Position numbers and translations under genes: made by a program
Part shown: one piece after another, positions 40,830-50,121 of the stretch
How the letters are laid out: each line of letters begins with the position of its first letter
Numbering within the stretch: the stretch's first letter is position 1
Notes under the pieces: generated by a model
Seen by the model: the letters and a program-made list of their open reading frames with translations, nothing else
What the model was told of the DNA's origin: nothing
The model's database searches: none
From: Lachnospiraceae bacterium
Lineage (GTDB): Bacteria; Bacillota; Clostridia; Lachnospirales; Lachnospiraceae
Reading direction: 5' to 3'
Assembly (NCBI GenBank): GCA_017480195.1
Contig: JAFVBE010000001.1
Span: 1-51,635, forward strand
DNA length: 51,635 bases

Positions 40830-40954
40830 TGTTTGATGTGTCTACTTAGCGAATAAAGTAGAAGAAATAGAAATATGGAGATTTACATTCATGTAAAAAT
40901 CTCCATATTTCTATTTCTGAAGGATTTATGAGGTTAGTAGGCCGACATCAAACA
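40830..40954. repeat. Long imperfect hairpin element, 125 nt
   Basis: Outer arms tgtttgatgt (40830-40839) and acatcaaaca (40945-40954) pair perfectly. The inner stem pairs agaaatagaaatatggagat (40863-40882) plus ttacat with their complements to 40918, around a 2-nt tip, with one extra A. The left side bulge carries acttagcgaataaagta. It lies between convergent genes, 4 nt after the methyltransferase stop. The rest of the gap to 41052 holds nothing recognised. Confidence 0.85.
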
Positions 40955-41052
40955 TAGAGTGCGAACATGTCAGCGGAAGACTTCATATAGAGCCTGAATA
41001 TCCGGTAATCAAGGCATACCATACATCTGACCGACCATACTCCTATAAACTA

Positions 41053-42360
41053 TTACTGTATAGCCTTGAATGCCTCGTCAAGGTCTTCGATAATATCATC
41101 AATATTCTCAGTACCGATTGAAAGACGAATTGTATTAGGCTTAATTCCCTGATCAAGAAGCTCAGCTTCATTACACTCTGAATGAGTAGTTGATGCAGGA
41201 TGGATAGCCAAAGACTTAACATCTGCTACATTTGCAAGGAGAGAGAATAACTCAAGCTGGTCAATGAAGTCCTGAGCCTTCTTAGCGTCGCCCTTGATTT
41301 CAAATGTGAAGATAGAACCGCCGCCGTTAGGGAAATACTTCTTGTATAATTCCTGCTGCTCTGCATCCTCTGAAATAGAAGGATGATTAACCTTCTCAAC
41401 CAATGGCTGATTCTTAAGATACTGAACAACCTTAAGAGCATTCTCTACATGACGCTCTACTCTAAGTGATAAAGTCTCAAGTCCCTGTAAGAAGATAAAT
41501 GCATGCACAGGAGAGAGTGTTGAGCCTGTATCACGAAGAAGAATTGCTCTTATGTAAGTTGCAAATGCTGCAGGTGCAGTATCCTTTGCAAAGCTTACAC
41601 CGTGATAGGATACATTTGGCTCGATAAGCCATGGGTGCTTGCCGCTTGCAATCCAGTCGAACTTTCCGCTGTCTACGATTACACCACCGATTGTAGTACC
41701 ATGTCCACCGATAAACTTAGTTGCCGAATGAACTACTATATCAGCACCGTATTCGATAGGTCTTACAAGATAAGGAGTTGCAAATGTATTATCTACGATA
41801 AGAGGAATCTTATGTGCATGTGCGATATTTGCAATTCTTTCAATATCAACAACCTCAGAATTAGGATTACCCAGAGTCTCAATTTCAATTGCAGTTGTAT
41901 TATCCTTGATAGCAGCCTCGATACCATCATAATCAAACGGGTCTACGAAGGTTGTATCAATTCCGTATTCAGGTAATGTATGAGCCAAAAGATTATATGT
42001 ACCACCATATATATTCTTAGCTGCTACGATATGATTGCCTGCATGAGCAACTGCCTGAATGGCATATGTAAGTGCTGCTGCTCCTGAGCCGACTGCCAAT
42101 GCTGCTACACCGCCCTCAAGAGCAGCTATACGTGCTTCGAAGGTACCCTGAGTAGGATTTGTTAATCTTCCATAGATGTTACCTGCATCCCTTAAACCAA
42201 AACGGTCTGCCGCATGCTGGCTGTTATGGAATACATATGATGATGTCAGATAGATAGGCACTGCTCTTGCGTCGGTAACCGCATCAGGTACCTCCTGTCC
42301 AACATGTAACTGCTTTGTCTCGAATTTAAACTCTCTCTGTTCTCTTGTTTTCTTTGCCAT
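41053..42360 (-). CDS. metY: O-acetylhomoserine (thiol)-lyase
   Basis: PLP-dependent enzyme that forms homocysteine from O-acetylhomoserine and sulfide, 435 aa. Seen: TKQLHVGQEVPDAVTDARAV at the start, NPTQGTFEARIAALEGG near 75, DNTFATPYL near 195 and the PLP lysine in VHSATKFIGGHGTT near 215. The long ending (SIGTENIDDIIEDLDEAFKA) is typical of MetY. The 50-residue upstream extension is rejected because it lies in the promoter; ATG 42358-42360 follows TGAGGAAA. No SAM riboswitch or other S-box-like fold was found in the leader. Confidence 0.96.
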   Translation of the reverse strand: MAKKTREQREFKFETKQLHVGQEVPDAVTDARAVPIYLTSSYVFHNSQHAADRFGLRDAGNIYGRLTNPTQGTFEARIAALEGGVAALAVGSGAAALTYAIQAVAHAGNHIVAAKNIYGGTYNLLAHTLPEYGIDTTFVDPFDYDGIEAAIKDNTTAIEIETLGNPNSEVVDIERIANIAHAHKIPLIVDNTFATPYLVRPIEYGADIVVHSATKFIGGHGTTIGGVIVDSGKFDWIASGKHPWLIEPNVSYHGVSFAKDTAPAAFATYIRAILLRDTGSTLSPVHAFIFLQGLETLSLRVERHVENALKVVQYLKNQPLVEKVNHPSISEDAEQQELYKKYFPNGGGSIFTFEIKGDAKKAQDFIDQLELFSLLANVADVKSLAIHPASTTHSECNEAELLDQGIKPNTIRLSIGTENIDDIIEDLDEAFKAIQ

Positions 42361-42427
42361 AATTATTTCCTCACTTTCATTTATTCTAATCAATAATTTA
42401 ATCTGTTGACTATGTGCAAATAATAGC

Positions 42428-42456
42428 ATTATAAAAAAAATCTGTCTAATATGTAA
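42428..42456 (-). promoter_or_regulatory. Candidate metY promoter
   Basis: On the minus strand a perfect -10 box TATAAT (42428-42433) lies 17 nt from a weak -35 TTACAT (42451-42456). The resulting leader of about 60 nt has no strong structure. Confidence 0.45.
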
Positions 42457-42556
42457 AAAAAATATCAGGTTATAGGCAAAAGCTATAACATTCGTGTATA
42501 GCTTTAGCAATAACTGGTAATACTGTTATCATAAAAACAAAAAAGGAGTTTTAAAT

Positions 42557-42742
42557 ATGAGTAATTTATCAGAACTTGAGTTACAAAATCTCCGTCATTT
42601 AATCGGAGGCTTTGAAACTACACGCTGCAAGATGACAGCTTATGCTAATGAGGCACAGGATCCACAGATTAAAGCTTTCTTTCAGGAAGCCATAACCTCT
42701 TCAAATGAGAATAAACAGAAGCTTATGCAGTTTCTTCAGTAA
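42557..42742 (+). CDS. CotF-like spore-coat family protein, 61 aa
   Basis: Short helical protein (NLSELELQNLRHLIGGFETT..., ending KQKLMQFLQ), resembling one half of the ferritin-like CotF/coat protein fold. It precedes an 80-aa relative by 24 nt, and both have good ribosome sites (AAAGGAG before this ATG). Together they equal a full CotF domain, as seen in many Clostridia including non-sporulating ones. The role may be coat-related or unrelated to spores. Confidence 0.65.
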   Translation: MSNLSELELQNLRHLIGGFETTRCKMTAYANEAQDPQIKAFFQEAITSSNENKQKLMQFLQ

Positions 42743-42766
42743 ATCAAAGCAGAAAGGAAGATTAAT

Positions 42767-43009
42767 ATGGAAGAAAAGACAATGGTTGCTGATACCTTAG
42801 ACAGCATCAATTCAGAATTAAAGAAATATGCTGATATGATTCCTCAGACAGAGAACAAGGAGCTTAAAACCACTTTAAAGCAGTTTAGAAACGCTGCAGA
42901 AATGTCACAGGAAAACATCTACTCTCTTGCAAGAGAGCGTCAGTATTATGTTCCTGCTGCCAAGGCTACAGAGGAAGAGGTTTCACATGTAAGAAGCTTA
43001 TTCTGTTAA
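42767..43009 (+). CDS. CotF-like spore-coat family protein, 80 aa
   Basis: Helical protein (NSELKKYADMIPQTENKELK, then LKQFRNAAEMSQENIYSLA), ending in the tail ERQYYVPAAKATEEEVSHVR. The YYVPAAKA ending is the pattern of CotF-family C-termini. AAAGGAAG precedes ATG 42767-42769. It forms a two-gene unit with the 61-aa protein and may dimerise with it. A terminator hairpin follows at 43078. Confidence 0.7.
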   Translation: MEEKTMVADTLDSINSELKKYADMIPQTENKELKTTLKQFRNAAEMSQENIYSLARERQYYVPAAKATEEEVSHVRSLFC

Positions 43010-43077
43010 TTACGAAAATACTACCACAAATAAGAATATAAATTACATGCAACACTTCATATTCGAGTGATTGCTAA

Positions 43078-43124
43078 AAACGGCTTACAATTCTGATGAT
43101 TAATCATCTGAAAGTAAGCCGTTT
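43078..43124. terminator. Terminator between convergent CotF-like and FIST-GGDEF genes
   Basis: Stem aaacggcttac (43078-43088) with gtaagccgttt (43114-43124), enclosing the inner palindrome gatgattaatcatc. A T-run follows on the minus strand (TTTTT), only a partial one on the plus strand. Confidence 0.7.
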
Positions 43125-43132
43125 AATTCTTG

Positions 43133-44908
43133 CTAAGCTGTAACAACTCGGTTTCGTCCCGAATTCTTCGCCTTATATAAGGCATCATCCACTCTGGTAT
43201 ATATATTTTTAATCTCATCATCATTATCTGCGGAGGCAACACCCATACTGACTGTCAGGTGCCCAACCGCTTCAAAGCTGTAAAACTCAACACATTTTCT
43301 TAAGTTTTCTGCAAACGCTTCGGCATCCTTAAGAGATGTCTTGGGAAGTAACATCATAAATTCTTCTCCGCCCCATCTGCCGACTGCACCGCCATCTATT
43401 CTGGCTATGGCATCGCTCATCAGATTGGATACAAGCTTAAGTGTTACATCTCCTACCTCATGTCCGTACACATCATTTACCTGCTTAAAATGATCTATAT
43501 CAAGCATTACGAGACTCGTAGTATCGTTATTCTTTTGGGATTTTTCAAATTCTGCGTTGATTATCTGCTCAATTTTTCTTCTGTTGTATATGCCTGTCAG
43601 GCCATCGTGCTCTGCCATCTTTACCAGCATATCATTCATATCGCTAAGGTCATTATACGCCTTCTGAAGCTCTGTGGTTGTTGCCGAAACAAGCTTAGTA
43701 AGTCGCTTGATAAGCGACGCCTGTCCCTTGAGTACAGAATCATCTACACATACAATTTCCGGTTTTATCTGTGCCGGCTCGCCCTCTCTCATAGCTATGG
43801 ACAAAAGTGTTATGTTGTATTCCAACACGCTGCCTGTCGCAAGGTCTCTGCTTACCTCGCCCCATGTATGGAAGCCCGCTGTCTCTGCCACCTTCTGAAA
43901 CGGCATCATCTCTATATCGACAAAATCCTCCCAAAAGGACTTTCGTACCGAGCAAGAATATAAGAGTACGGCTTCCGGCTGAAATTCGCATACTGTCTTA
44001 AGTCTGACATCCACCTTTTTAACTATGTCTGCCGGTGCACCATAGCATAGATAAATATCCATACCCTCTGTTACATATCCGGCTAAAAGCAAGGTTCCAT
44101 CTTCCTCCACAAGTATGGTATGTCTTAGAAGCTCCTCACCATCCACCTCAGCCATAAGCGGAAACTCAAAGGTCTCCTCGGCAAAATTATCATCCGCCTC
44201 AATCTGCATATATTTCTCATATAATTCAACAGCCGGTCTGTGATTAACTTCTATAAGTCTGTTATCATCTGCCTTTGTAACCTTAAACGGCATACCAAGC
44301 GTCTGCCAGCCTACAGATTTATCTATAGAAATATGAAAATCCGCACCTGCATATGTAACCACGAATACCATCTGGTCATACAATCCATTATGGTCAAATA
44401 CATAGTGCTCATTTGTTTCCATAGCATGACCGCCTGCATACCCTCCGAATATCTGCACATCAGGATTACATTTACTTAATTCTTCAAATAATACTCTGGT
44501 GTTCAGATTCGTACCCGGAAGCATAAGCTCTGCAGCCTTGATGTCCTCTATGCCGTCTATAAGCTCACATATGTTTTTACCAATCTCCCGTTCATTTCCT
44601 ATGCTTTTTTCAAACCTGAGAACCTGTATATCCGCCGACTCAAAAAGCATAGCTGATATCAGCACGCCCCTGTCCATCAGTCTGCCTTCCTTTATCTCAC
44701 CGGCTGATATAGAACCCACAATCATATCTGTATCAAAAGCGGAATTTATCTTCTTAGTAATATCAAGTACAAGCTTTTCATCTAATATACCACTATATAC
44801 ATGAAACAGAATTTTTTTATAACTGCCTTCTGTAAATTCTTTCTTAATTTCGTTAAGCTGCTCATCCAAATTTGAACAGTCTTTATATTCTACTGTGATT
44901 TGTTTCAT
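43133..44908 (-). CDS. FIST sensor - diguanylate cyclase (GGDEF)
   Basis: Cytoplasmic signalling protein of 591 aa. Residues about 20-220 are a FIST N domain (SAGEIKEGRLMDRGVLISAM near 70; QIFGGYAGGHAME near 150), and 225-375 a FIST C domain, a pair thought to bind small ligands such as amino acids. A coiled coil (about 395-425) leads into GGDEF: HDGLTGIYNRRK near 433 and the active-site RWGGEEFMMLLP near 510 (GGEEF, competent). It should make cyclic di-GMP in response to a metabolite. Starts at ATG 44906-44908, 22 nt after the response-regulator gene; last of a four-gene operon. Confidence 0.92.
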   Translation of the reverse strand: MKQITVEYKDCSNLDEQLNEIKKEFTEGSYKKILFHVYSGILDEKLVLDITKKINSAFDTDMIVGSISAGEIKEGRLMDRGVLISAMLFESADIQVLRFEKSIGNEREIGKNICELIDGIEDIKAAELMLPGTNLNTRVLFEELSKCNPDVQIFGGYAGGHAMETNEHYVFDHNGLYDQMVFVVTYAGADFHISIDKSVGWQTLGMPFKVTKADDNRLIEVNHRPAVELYEKYMQIEADDNFAEETFEFPLMAEVDGEELLRHTILVEEDGTLLLAGYVTEGMDIYLCYGAPADIVKKVDVRLKTVCEFQPEAVLLYSCSVRKSFWEDFVDIEMMPFQKVAETAGFHTWGEVSRDLATGSVLEYNITLLSIAMREGEPAQIKPEIVCVDDSVLKGQASLIKRLTKLVSATTTELQKAYNDLSDMNDMLVKMAEHDGLTGIYNRRKIEQIINAEFEKSQKNNDTTSLVMLDIDHFKQVNDVYGHEVGDVTLKLVSNLMSDAIARIDGGAVGRWGGEEFMMLLPKTSLKDAEAFAENLRKCVEFYSFEAVGHLTVSMGVASADNDDEIKNIYTRVDDALYKAKNSGRNRVVTA

Positions 44909-44930
44909 TAGCATTTCCCCCTAACTGCTA

Positions 44931-45803
44931 CTACTTACCTATCACTGCTTCCGCCTTCTTAAGCAAATCATCTTTATTTACAGGCTTCAACATATATCCC
45001 GATGGCTTAAGTGCCAATACCGCTTTGATATGTGTCGCGTCGCTGACACCGGTCAGGAATACAACCGGAATATCCTTAATGTCTTCATCAGCCCGTATCA
45101 TCTCAAGTGTCTGCTTGCCATTGCATACAGGCATCTCATAGTCTAAGAAAATCAAATCAGGACGCTTCTTGGCTATGGACGCAAGGGCCTTTGTTCCCGA
45201 TACAGCAAGCATAACCTCATACTGCCGGTCTAATATTGTCTTAACATTACGAAGCATAATCGGATCGTCATCCACGACGAGAATTTTCTTTTTTCCGCCT
45301 ATCTCTGCTGACGCAAAAGGTGTACCGGATAAAACCGCTCCTGTATCAACCGAAGCAGCGCTTGTCGAAGCATTATTTGCTGCTGATGAAACTGACGAAG
45401 CATTATTCTCCGAATTAATGCTGAATGCATTCCTGCCTGTAGCTGCATTAATCCTTCTTTCGCACGCCTCAAGGAGCTTCCTGCTTTCAACAGGCTTAGC
45501 CAAATTCTCAAACTGATTATCATAATAAAACACATCAAAGTTTACTCTCTCAGCCTCAGTTCCAATCGTAATTACAGGAATTTTCTTAAAGTCCGAAAAA
45601 ATCTCCCAGCAAATCGCCGTATATTTTTCTACTGCTCCCGGAATAAGATGAACTATAATAATATCCGGATTTACACTTCTGACTAAAGCTCCAAGCGATG
45701 GTGAGCTGTCCGGACAGACTGTCACATCAAAATGAGTTGACAGAAAACTATGTATTTCATTAAATGTACCTACACTTCTTCCGATAAGCACTATCTTATC
45801 CAT
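44931..45803 (-). CDS. Response regulator with degenerate and intact receiver domains
   Basis: Protein of 290 aa. Residues 1-118 resemble a receiver (MDKIVLIGRSVGTF), but the phospho-acceptor strand reads PDIIIVHLIPG with His in place of Asp, so this copy should not be phosphorylated. A Ser/Ala/Asn linker (about 125-165) follows. Residues 170-290 are an intact receiver: ILVVDDDP, acceptor Asp in LIFLDYEMPVCNG, Thr in FLTGVSD, Lys in YMLKPVNK. No output domain; it probably relays between the hybrid kinase and the cyclase. It lies 20 nt after the kinase. Confidence 0.9.
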   Translation of the reverse strand: MDKIVLIGRSVGTFNEIHSFLSTHFDVTVCPDSSPSLGALVRSVNPDIIIVHLIPGAVEKYTAICWEIFSDFKKIPVITIGTEAERVNFDVFYYDNQFENLAKPVESRKLLEACERRINAATGRNAFSINSENNASSVSSAANNASTSAASVDTGAVLSGTPFASAEIGGKKKILVVDDDPIMLRNVKTILDRQYEVMLAVSGTKALASIAKKRPDLIFLDYEMPVCNGKQTLEMIRADEDIKDIPVVFLTGVSDATHIKAVLALKPSGYMLKPVNKDDLLKKAEAVIGK

Positions 45804-45823
45804 ATATGCTTCCTACCTTTCAT

Positions 45824-48697
45824 TTACAGGCTTTTTATCAGCTCATCTGCCAGCCTTGCTGACTCTTCACTCTCCAATGAGGTAACGGCTGCTTCCAATT
45901 CCTTAAATATGCCCTCCTGCTCAGGCGTATACTTATACTGCGCCAATTCCTCAACTATGGAATCCGCTGTATCAATATCAAGGTCTTCCATACTCTCCTT
46001 AAGAAGCTTGAGCTTTTCCTTAAGTGCATCAGCATCCTCTATCTCTAAATCACCACTTTCTTCGCCAAATGCTTCCGAAAGCTGCTCACCATAATCCGTA
46101 TAAACCCGATTGAACACGGGATGAACTGCCTTTATATCATCAATTTTCTCGTCACGCGCTGCATATTCGAGAATATTTGCCATACCCGCGACAGGGATAA
46201 TGCCCAAGGTTGCAGCCACGCTCTTCATACTGTGCACCTGAATACGATAATCATCACATACTCCGGTATCACATACCTTATCAAATGCGCTGTCAAGCTT
46301 CTTAAGATTAGACGGCAAAAGACTCAAAAATTCTTTGATTGTTGTAACTACAAGCTCCTCATCATTAAGATGTGACATTGCATATTTCCAATCTATACCG
46401 CCTATCATCGGAAAATCTTCCATATTCATTACACCTTTCGCTGCGGCGTTACCGCCCTCCGTACTCTGAGAATCAGATAAATGCTCGTGATTATCAGGTA
46501 TCGGTTCAAAAAGGTTCTTCGCCAGATTATCTGCAATTACCCTCTCTAATCTGTCCGCATCAATAGGCTTGGATAAAAATCCGGTGAAGCCTTCATTAAT
46601 ATACATTTCCTTTGCTCCGGCTACTGCATTTGCGGTGAGAACATACACAGGAGTCCTCTTGTTCGGTCCCTGCAGATTCTCTTTCATATGATGCAGGGTC
46701 TCTATTCCGTCCATCTCAGGCATCATATGATCCAAGAAAATTATATCGAAATAATTCGCCGCTGCAATATCAAGACACTCCTGACCTGAGGATGCTGTCG
46801 TAATCTTGACACCAGTATGCTTAAGCAAGCTGACAAACACCTTCAGATTAAGCTCATTATCATCTACCACCAATACACGTGCATTCGGAGCATAGAATAT
46901 CTGCTTGAATTCATATTCACTGGTAGATTTGTTGACACGTTCTTCAAATTTACCTATAGGCTTTTTATCAACAATTTCCTGCTTTATCTCGAAATAAAAC
47001 TTACTGCCCTTGCCATATTCACTCTCCACATGCAGACTGCTGTCCATAAGCTTAAGCAGCCTCTGTGTAATGTGCATTCCAAGACCTGTACCCTCGATAT
47101 TACGATTGTGCTTCTCATCAATACGCTCAAAAGCAGAGAAAAGCTTGGATAAATCCTCTTCCTTAATACCAATTCCCGTATCCTCAACCTCTACATAGAG
47201 AGTTTCAGTATTGTAATCCTGACTGCCCTTAACTCTAAGCCATATCGTACCCTCGTGAGTATATTTTACGGCATTTGTCAGAATATTCGTAATAACCTGT
47301 TTAACTCTTGCCTCATCACCGCGAAGAACTGACGGAAGCTTCTCATCGACCTCAACGACAAATGAAAGCTTCTTAGCTTCCGCACGGAATCTTATCATAT
47401 TAATCAAATCGTACAGCATACTTGATACATCATATTTAACCGGAACTATGGTAAGCTTGCCCGATTCAATCTTAGACATATCCAGTATATCATTTACTAT
47501 CGAAAGTAAAGAATTTCCCGCAGAGCGTATGTCATCAGCATACCCCTTGATGACCTCCTCACTGCTGTCTCGCAAAATCATCTCGTCCATACCGAGCACG
47601 GCATTAATAGGGGTTCTTATCTCATGTGACATATGGGCTAAGAACTCTGTCTTTGCCTCACCTGCCCTGACTGCTTCTTCCACTGACTCCTGAAGAATTT
47701 TATTGGCTCTGTTGGACCATCTGATCAAACGATAAATCAGATACAGAATTATCGCTATACAAACACCAAATAAAACTACAAATAAAATATCATATTTTAC
47801 GGCATTTCCATATATGACATTCCAGTTCTTGACACTGACTATATAATAACCGGAGTTTTCGTCTAAAGCGGCATATGCCACCTTCTTCTTACCATCATAA
47901 TCCTTAAATAATACAGGTCTGCTGCTCTCTAATATATCTACATACTCATCGACTTCATCTACGGATTTCTTACCTAACTCACTGAATCTAAAGTCCTTAT
48001 TCGGATGACGGATAATATACCCTTCCTTATCAATTAAGAATGAATATCCCACATCCTTGCTCGTATTATCGATTATGCGTGTAAGTCTCTCTAAATAAAA
48101 ATCAATGCAGAATATTCCCAGATAATTACCCTTAGTATCATATACACGCTCAGAAAAAGTAAAGCAGTACTCACCTGTATTCGCATCAAGATAAGGTGCA
48201 GATATATTAAAGCCTTTCTCGTTATTTTCATCTATGGTATCTATATACCAATGTCTTTCTTCTATATTATAATCTGTATCCGGCTGCCAACTTCCGCTTG
48301 ATATGAAGCTATGTTCCTCATCAGACAAGACAATATATGTAGAAGATATTTCCTCGTGCAGCTCATCTATCTCATCCAGCCAGCTTACAGTCTCATCATA
48401 GTCATCAAGCATAGAGGGATTGATACGTATATTGCTTACTGATACATCCATTAAGCCCTTCTGCTCACTAATCCATGTATCCAATTCATATATGTAACCA
48501 TTGACCTCGCTCTCAATATTGTTCCTTCCACCTGATGAAATGGCTCTTGTAGAGATAACAATAGATAAAATCAAGGTGAAAAATAATACCAAAAAAACTA
48601 TCGTAATTATTAATTGATTTCTTTTTCCGGACAGTACATTTCCTAGTGTATTTTCCTGTTCAAATTCATTTGTATTATTCTTACTCATTTTGCTCAT
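45824..48697 (-). CDS. Hybrid sensor histidine kinase with Cache sensor, REC and Hpt domains
   Basis: Multi-domain kinase of 957 aa. Helix TM1 (about 29-52) is followed by an extracellular Cache-type sensor, then TM2 (about 303-325). HisKA has FLAHMSHEIRTPINAVLGMD near 355 (phospho-His). The ATPase shows NILTNAVKYTHEG, VEDTGIGIKEED and GTGLGMHIT. A receiver domain has RVLVVDDNELNLKV and FLDHMMPEMDG (about 613-660), and an Hpt domain near 770-860 has the phospho-His in VHSMKSVAATLG. It starts with ATGA overlapping the fapA stop. Phosphate can travel His-Asp-His within the protein and out to the next gene's receiver. Confidence 0.94.
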   Translation of the reverse strand: MSKMSKNNTNEFEQENTLGNVLSGKRNQLIITIVFLVLFFTLILSIVISTRAISSGGRNNIESEVNGYIYELDTWISEQKGLMDVSVSNIRINPSMLDDYDETVSWLDEIDELHEEISSTYIVLSDEEHSFISSGSWQPDTDYNIEERHWYIDTIDENNEKGFNISAPYLDANTGEYCFTFSERVYDTKGNYLGIFCIDFYLERLTRIIDNTSKDVGYSFLIDKEGYIIRHPNKDFRFSELGKKSVDEVDEYVDILESSRPVLFKDYDGKKKVAYAALDENSGYYIVSVKNWNVIYGNAVKYDILFVVLFGVCIAIILYLIYRLIRWSNRANKILQESVEEAVRAGEAKTEFLAHMSHEIRTPINAVLGMDEMILRDSSEEVIKGYADDIRSAGNSLLSIVNDILDMSKIESGKLTIVPVKYDVSSMLYDLINMIRFRAEAKKLSFVVEVDEKLPSVLRGDEARVKQVITNILTNAVKYTHEGTIWLRVKGSQDYNTETLYVEVEDTGIGIKEEDLSKLFSAFERIDEKHNRNIEGTGLGMHITQRLLKLMDSSLHVESEYGKGSKFYFEIKQEIVDKKPIGKFEERVNKSTSEYEFKQIFYAPNARVLVVDDNELNLKVFVSLLKHTGVKITTASSGQECLDIAAANYFDIIFLDHMMPEMDGIETLHHMKENLQGPNKRTPVYVLTANAVAGAKEMYINEGFTGFLSKPIDADRLERVIADNLAKNLFEPIPDNHEHLSDSQSTEGGNAAAKGVMNMEDFPMIGGIDWKYAMSHLNDEELVVTTIKEFLSLLPSNLKKLDSAFDKVCDTGVCDDYRIQVHSMKSVAATLGIIPVAGMANILEYAARDEKIDDIKAVHPVFNRVYTDYGEQLSEAFGEESGDLEIEDADALKEKLKLLKESMEDLDIDTADSIVEELAQYKYTPEQEGIFKELEAAVTSLESEESARLADELIKSL

Positions 48698-50097
48698 TGT
48701 ACCATATATATTCCATCCTCATTTCTCAAGAAGGTGACACGGGTTATATCGCTCTCTATCTCCTTCTCCTTCATATCAATGGAAACGGTAACTCCTGTAA
48801 AAAATTTTGTTCCTGTAATTGAAGCACTAAAGCTTTCTCCTGCGAATAGGCGGTTAATAGCATTCAACACTTCTTCTTTCTGCTTCTTCTCTGCTAAAAT
48901 CCTTGCTTTATCCTTCCTTATGACATGCAACGCATTCTCAAGCACGGATGAAGGAGCTTCCTTAATCTTTCTTGAGAGTGCAAGCTCCCTACTGTTAATA
49001 CCCTTACTCTTGCTGCTAAGCTCCTCAATCTCTTTTAGCAGCGACATCCTGTCTGTCAGAAGCTCGCTTCTTTTTCCTGCCGACACATAGGTTATAATAC
49101 CCTTTTCATTACCAAACACATGACCTTCTATGCCATGCATGCTGTATATTTTTCCGGCATATATACTACCCTTTGAGCCTGCTACTTTAAGTGTTCCACC
49201 ACAATATATATTACATCCAAATGTGGAACCAGTGGTAATATTTCCTCCAACCTGCACATTTACATTCTGCATAAATCCTACTGTTAAATTTCCACCACAG
49301 TCGATATGAATATCCTTCTTGCCGATTATTCCGCCGCCTATCGTGACATTTTCACCCGCAACTATGCTTGAACCCTGTACGGTTCCATTGATTTTAACAC
49401 TTCCTGTAGCGTAGATTTCAACACCCGAATCAACATCGCCCTTTATCTCCACATCACCGATGAAACAGATATTTCCATAAGCTATGCTGACATTCTTCCT
49501 TATCTCTAAGGTACCTTCGACTACAATTTTGGAAAATGTTGCCTCAACCTTTCCATCTATAGTAGCATAATAAGAATAAGTATCCTGGTCATATCTTACA
49601 CCCATAAGCTGCGGTACAGGATAGGCTCTCGGCTGCTCCGGCTTAAGCAGCTCACCTCTTACATTATATCCAAAATGTCCCGGCACCGACGGATGATATT
49701 TCGCAATCAGGTCTCCTTCCGAGACTGTACCAACCGTATGAACACTGGTATAATCCACTGAACCGTCATCTAATATTCTTGGCTTTCCCTCTTTGTCCTG
49801 CTCATGAAAGAAATATTCAAAATACGCATCAATACCATTCTGCATAGGGTGTCCCTGAACAAATAACCGCTTCTCATCATAGACACCGTTAATAATCATG
49901 TACTGAATTAATTCCTTGTCAATCTCGCCCTTGATTCCGTTTGCAGTGATAACATTCATTACCTCTTCCAATGTATAACCCGGTGCATTCTCCTCAGGCT
50001 TTTTCAGCAAAAGAAATGCTTCCATAACATCCTCGGAAACAAAAATCTGTATGTTGTTATTCTCAATATTATTTACTTCCTTTGCCTCATCACTCAT
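48694..50097 (-). CDS. FapA/DUF342 family protein
   Basis: Protein of 467 aa with the DUF342 layout: a helical N-terminal part (about 20-150), an SVPGHFGYNVRGELL segment near 150, and a right-handed beta-helix made of repeated GDVEIKG/GSVKINGTVQG/GGNLTVG strands (about 205-345). A charged coiled coil follows (MSLLKEIEELSSKS, 350-430). Relatives are polymer-binding or signalling scaffold proteins in many Firmicutes; function is unsettled. ATG 50095-50097 follows GAGGAG, and the longer frame crosses the G10 tract. First gene of the operon. Confidence 0.88.
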   Translation of the reverse strand: MSDEAKEVNNIENNNIQIFVSEDVMEAFLLLKKPEENAPGYTLEEVMNVITANGIKGEIDKELIQYMIINGVYDEKRLFVQGHPMQNGIDAYFEYFFHEQDKEGKPRILDDGSVDYTSVHTVGTVSEGDLIAKYHPSVPGHFGYNVRGELLKPEQPRAYPVPQLMGVRYDQDTYSYYATIDGKVEATFSKIVVEGTLEIRKNVSIAYGNICFIGDVEIKGDVDSGVEIYATGSVKINGTVQGSSIVAGENVTIGGGIIGKKDIHIDCGGNLTVGFMQNVNVQVGGNITTGSTFGCNIYCGGTLKVAGSKGSIYAGKIYSMHGIEGHVFGNEKGIITYVSAGKRSELLTDRMSLLKEIEELSSKSKGINSRELALSRKIKEAPSSVLENALHVIRKDKARILAEKKQKEEVLNAINRLFAGESFSASITGTKFFTGVTVSIDMKEKEIESDITRVTFLRNEDGIYMVQ

Positions 50098-50121
50098 ATG
50101 TAAATTCTCCTCTAAATTATT

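Noticed and set aside
42361-42556. SAM or T-box riboswitch before metY
   Set aside because: A leader of about 60 nt without the conserved helices of either class; only a promoter was seen.
43460-43963. Plus-strand open frame of 167 codons
   Set aside because: Antisense to the FIST-GGDEF gene, which has all its motifs in the minus frame.
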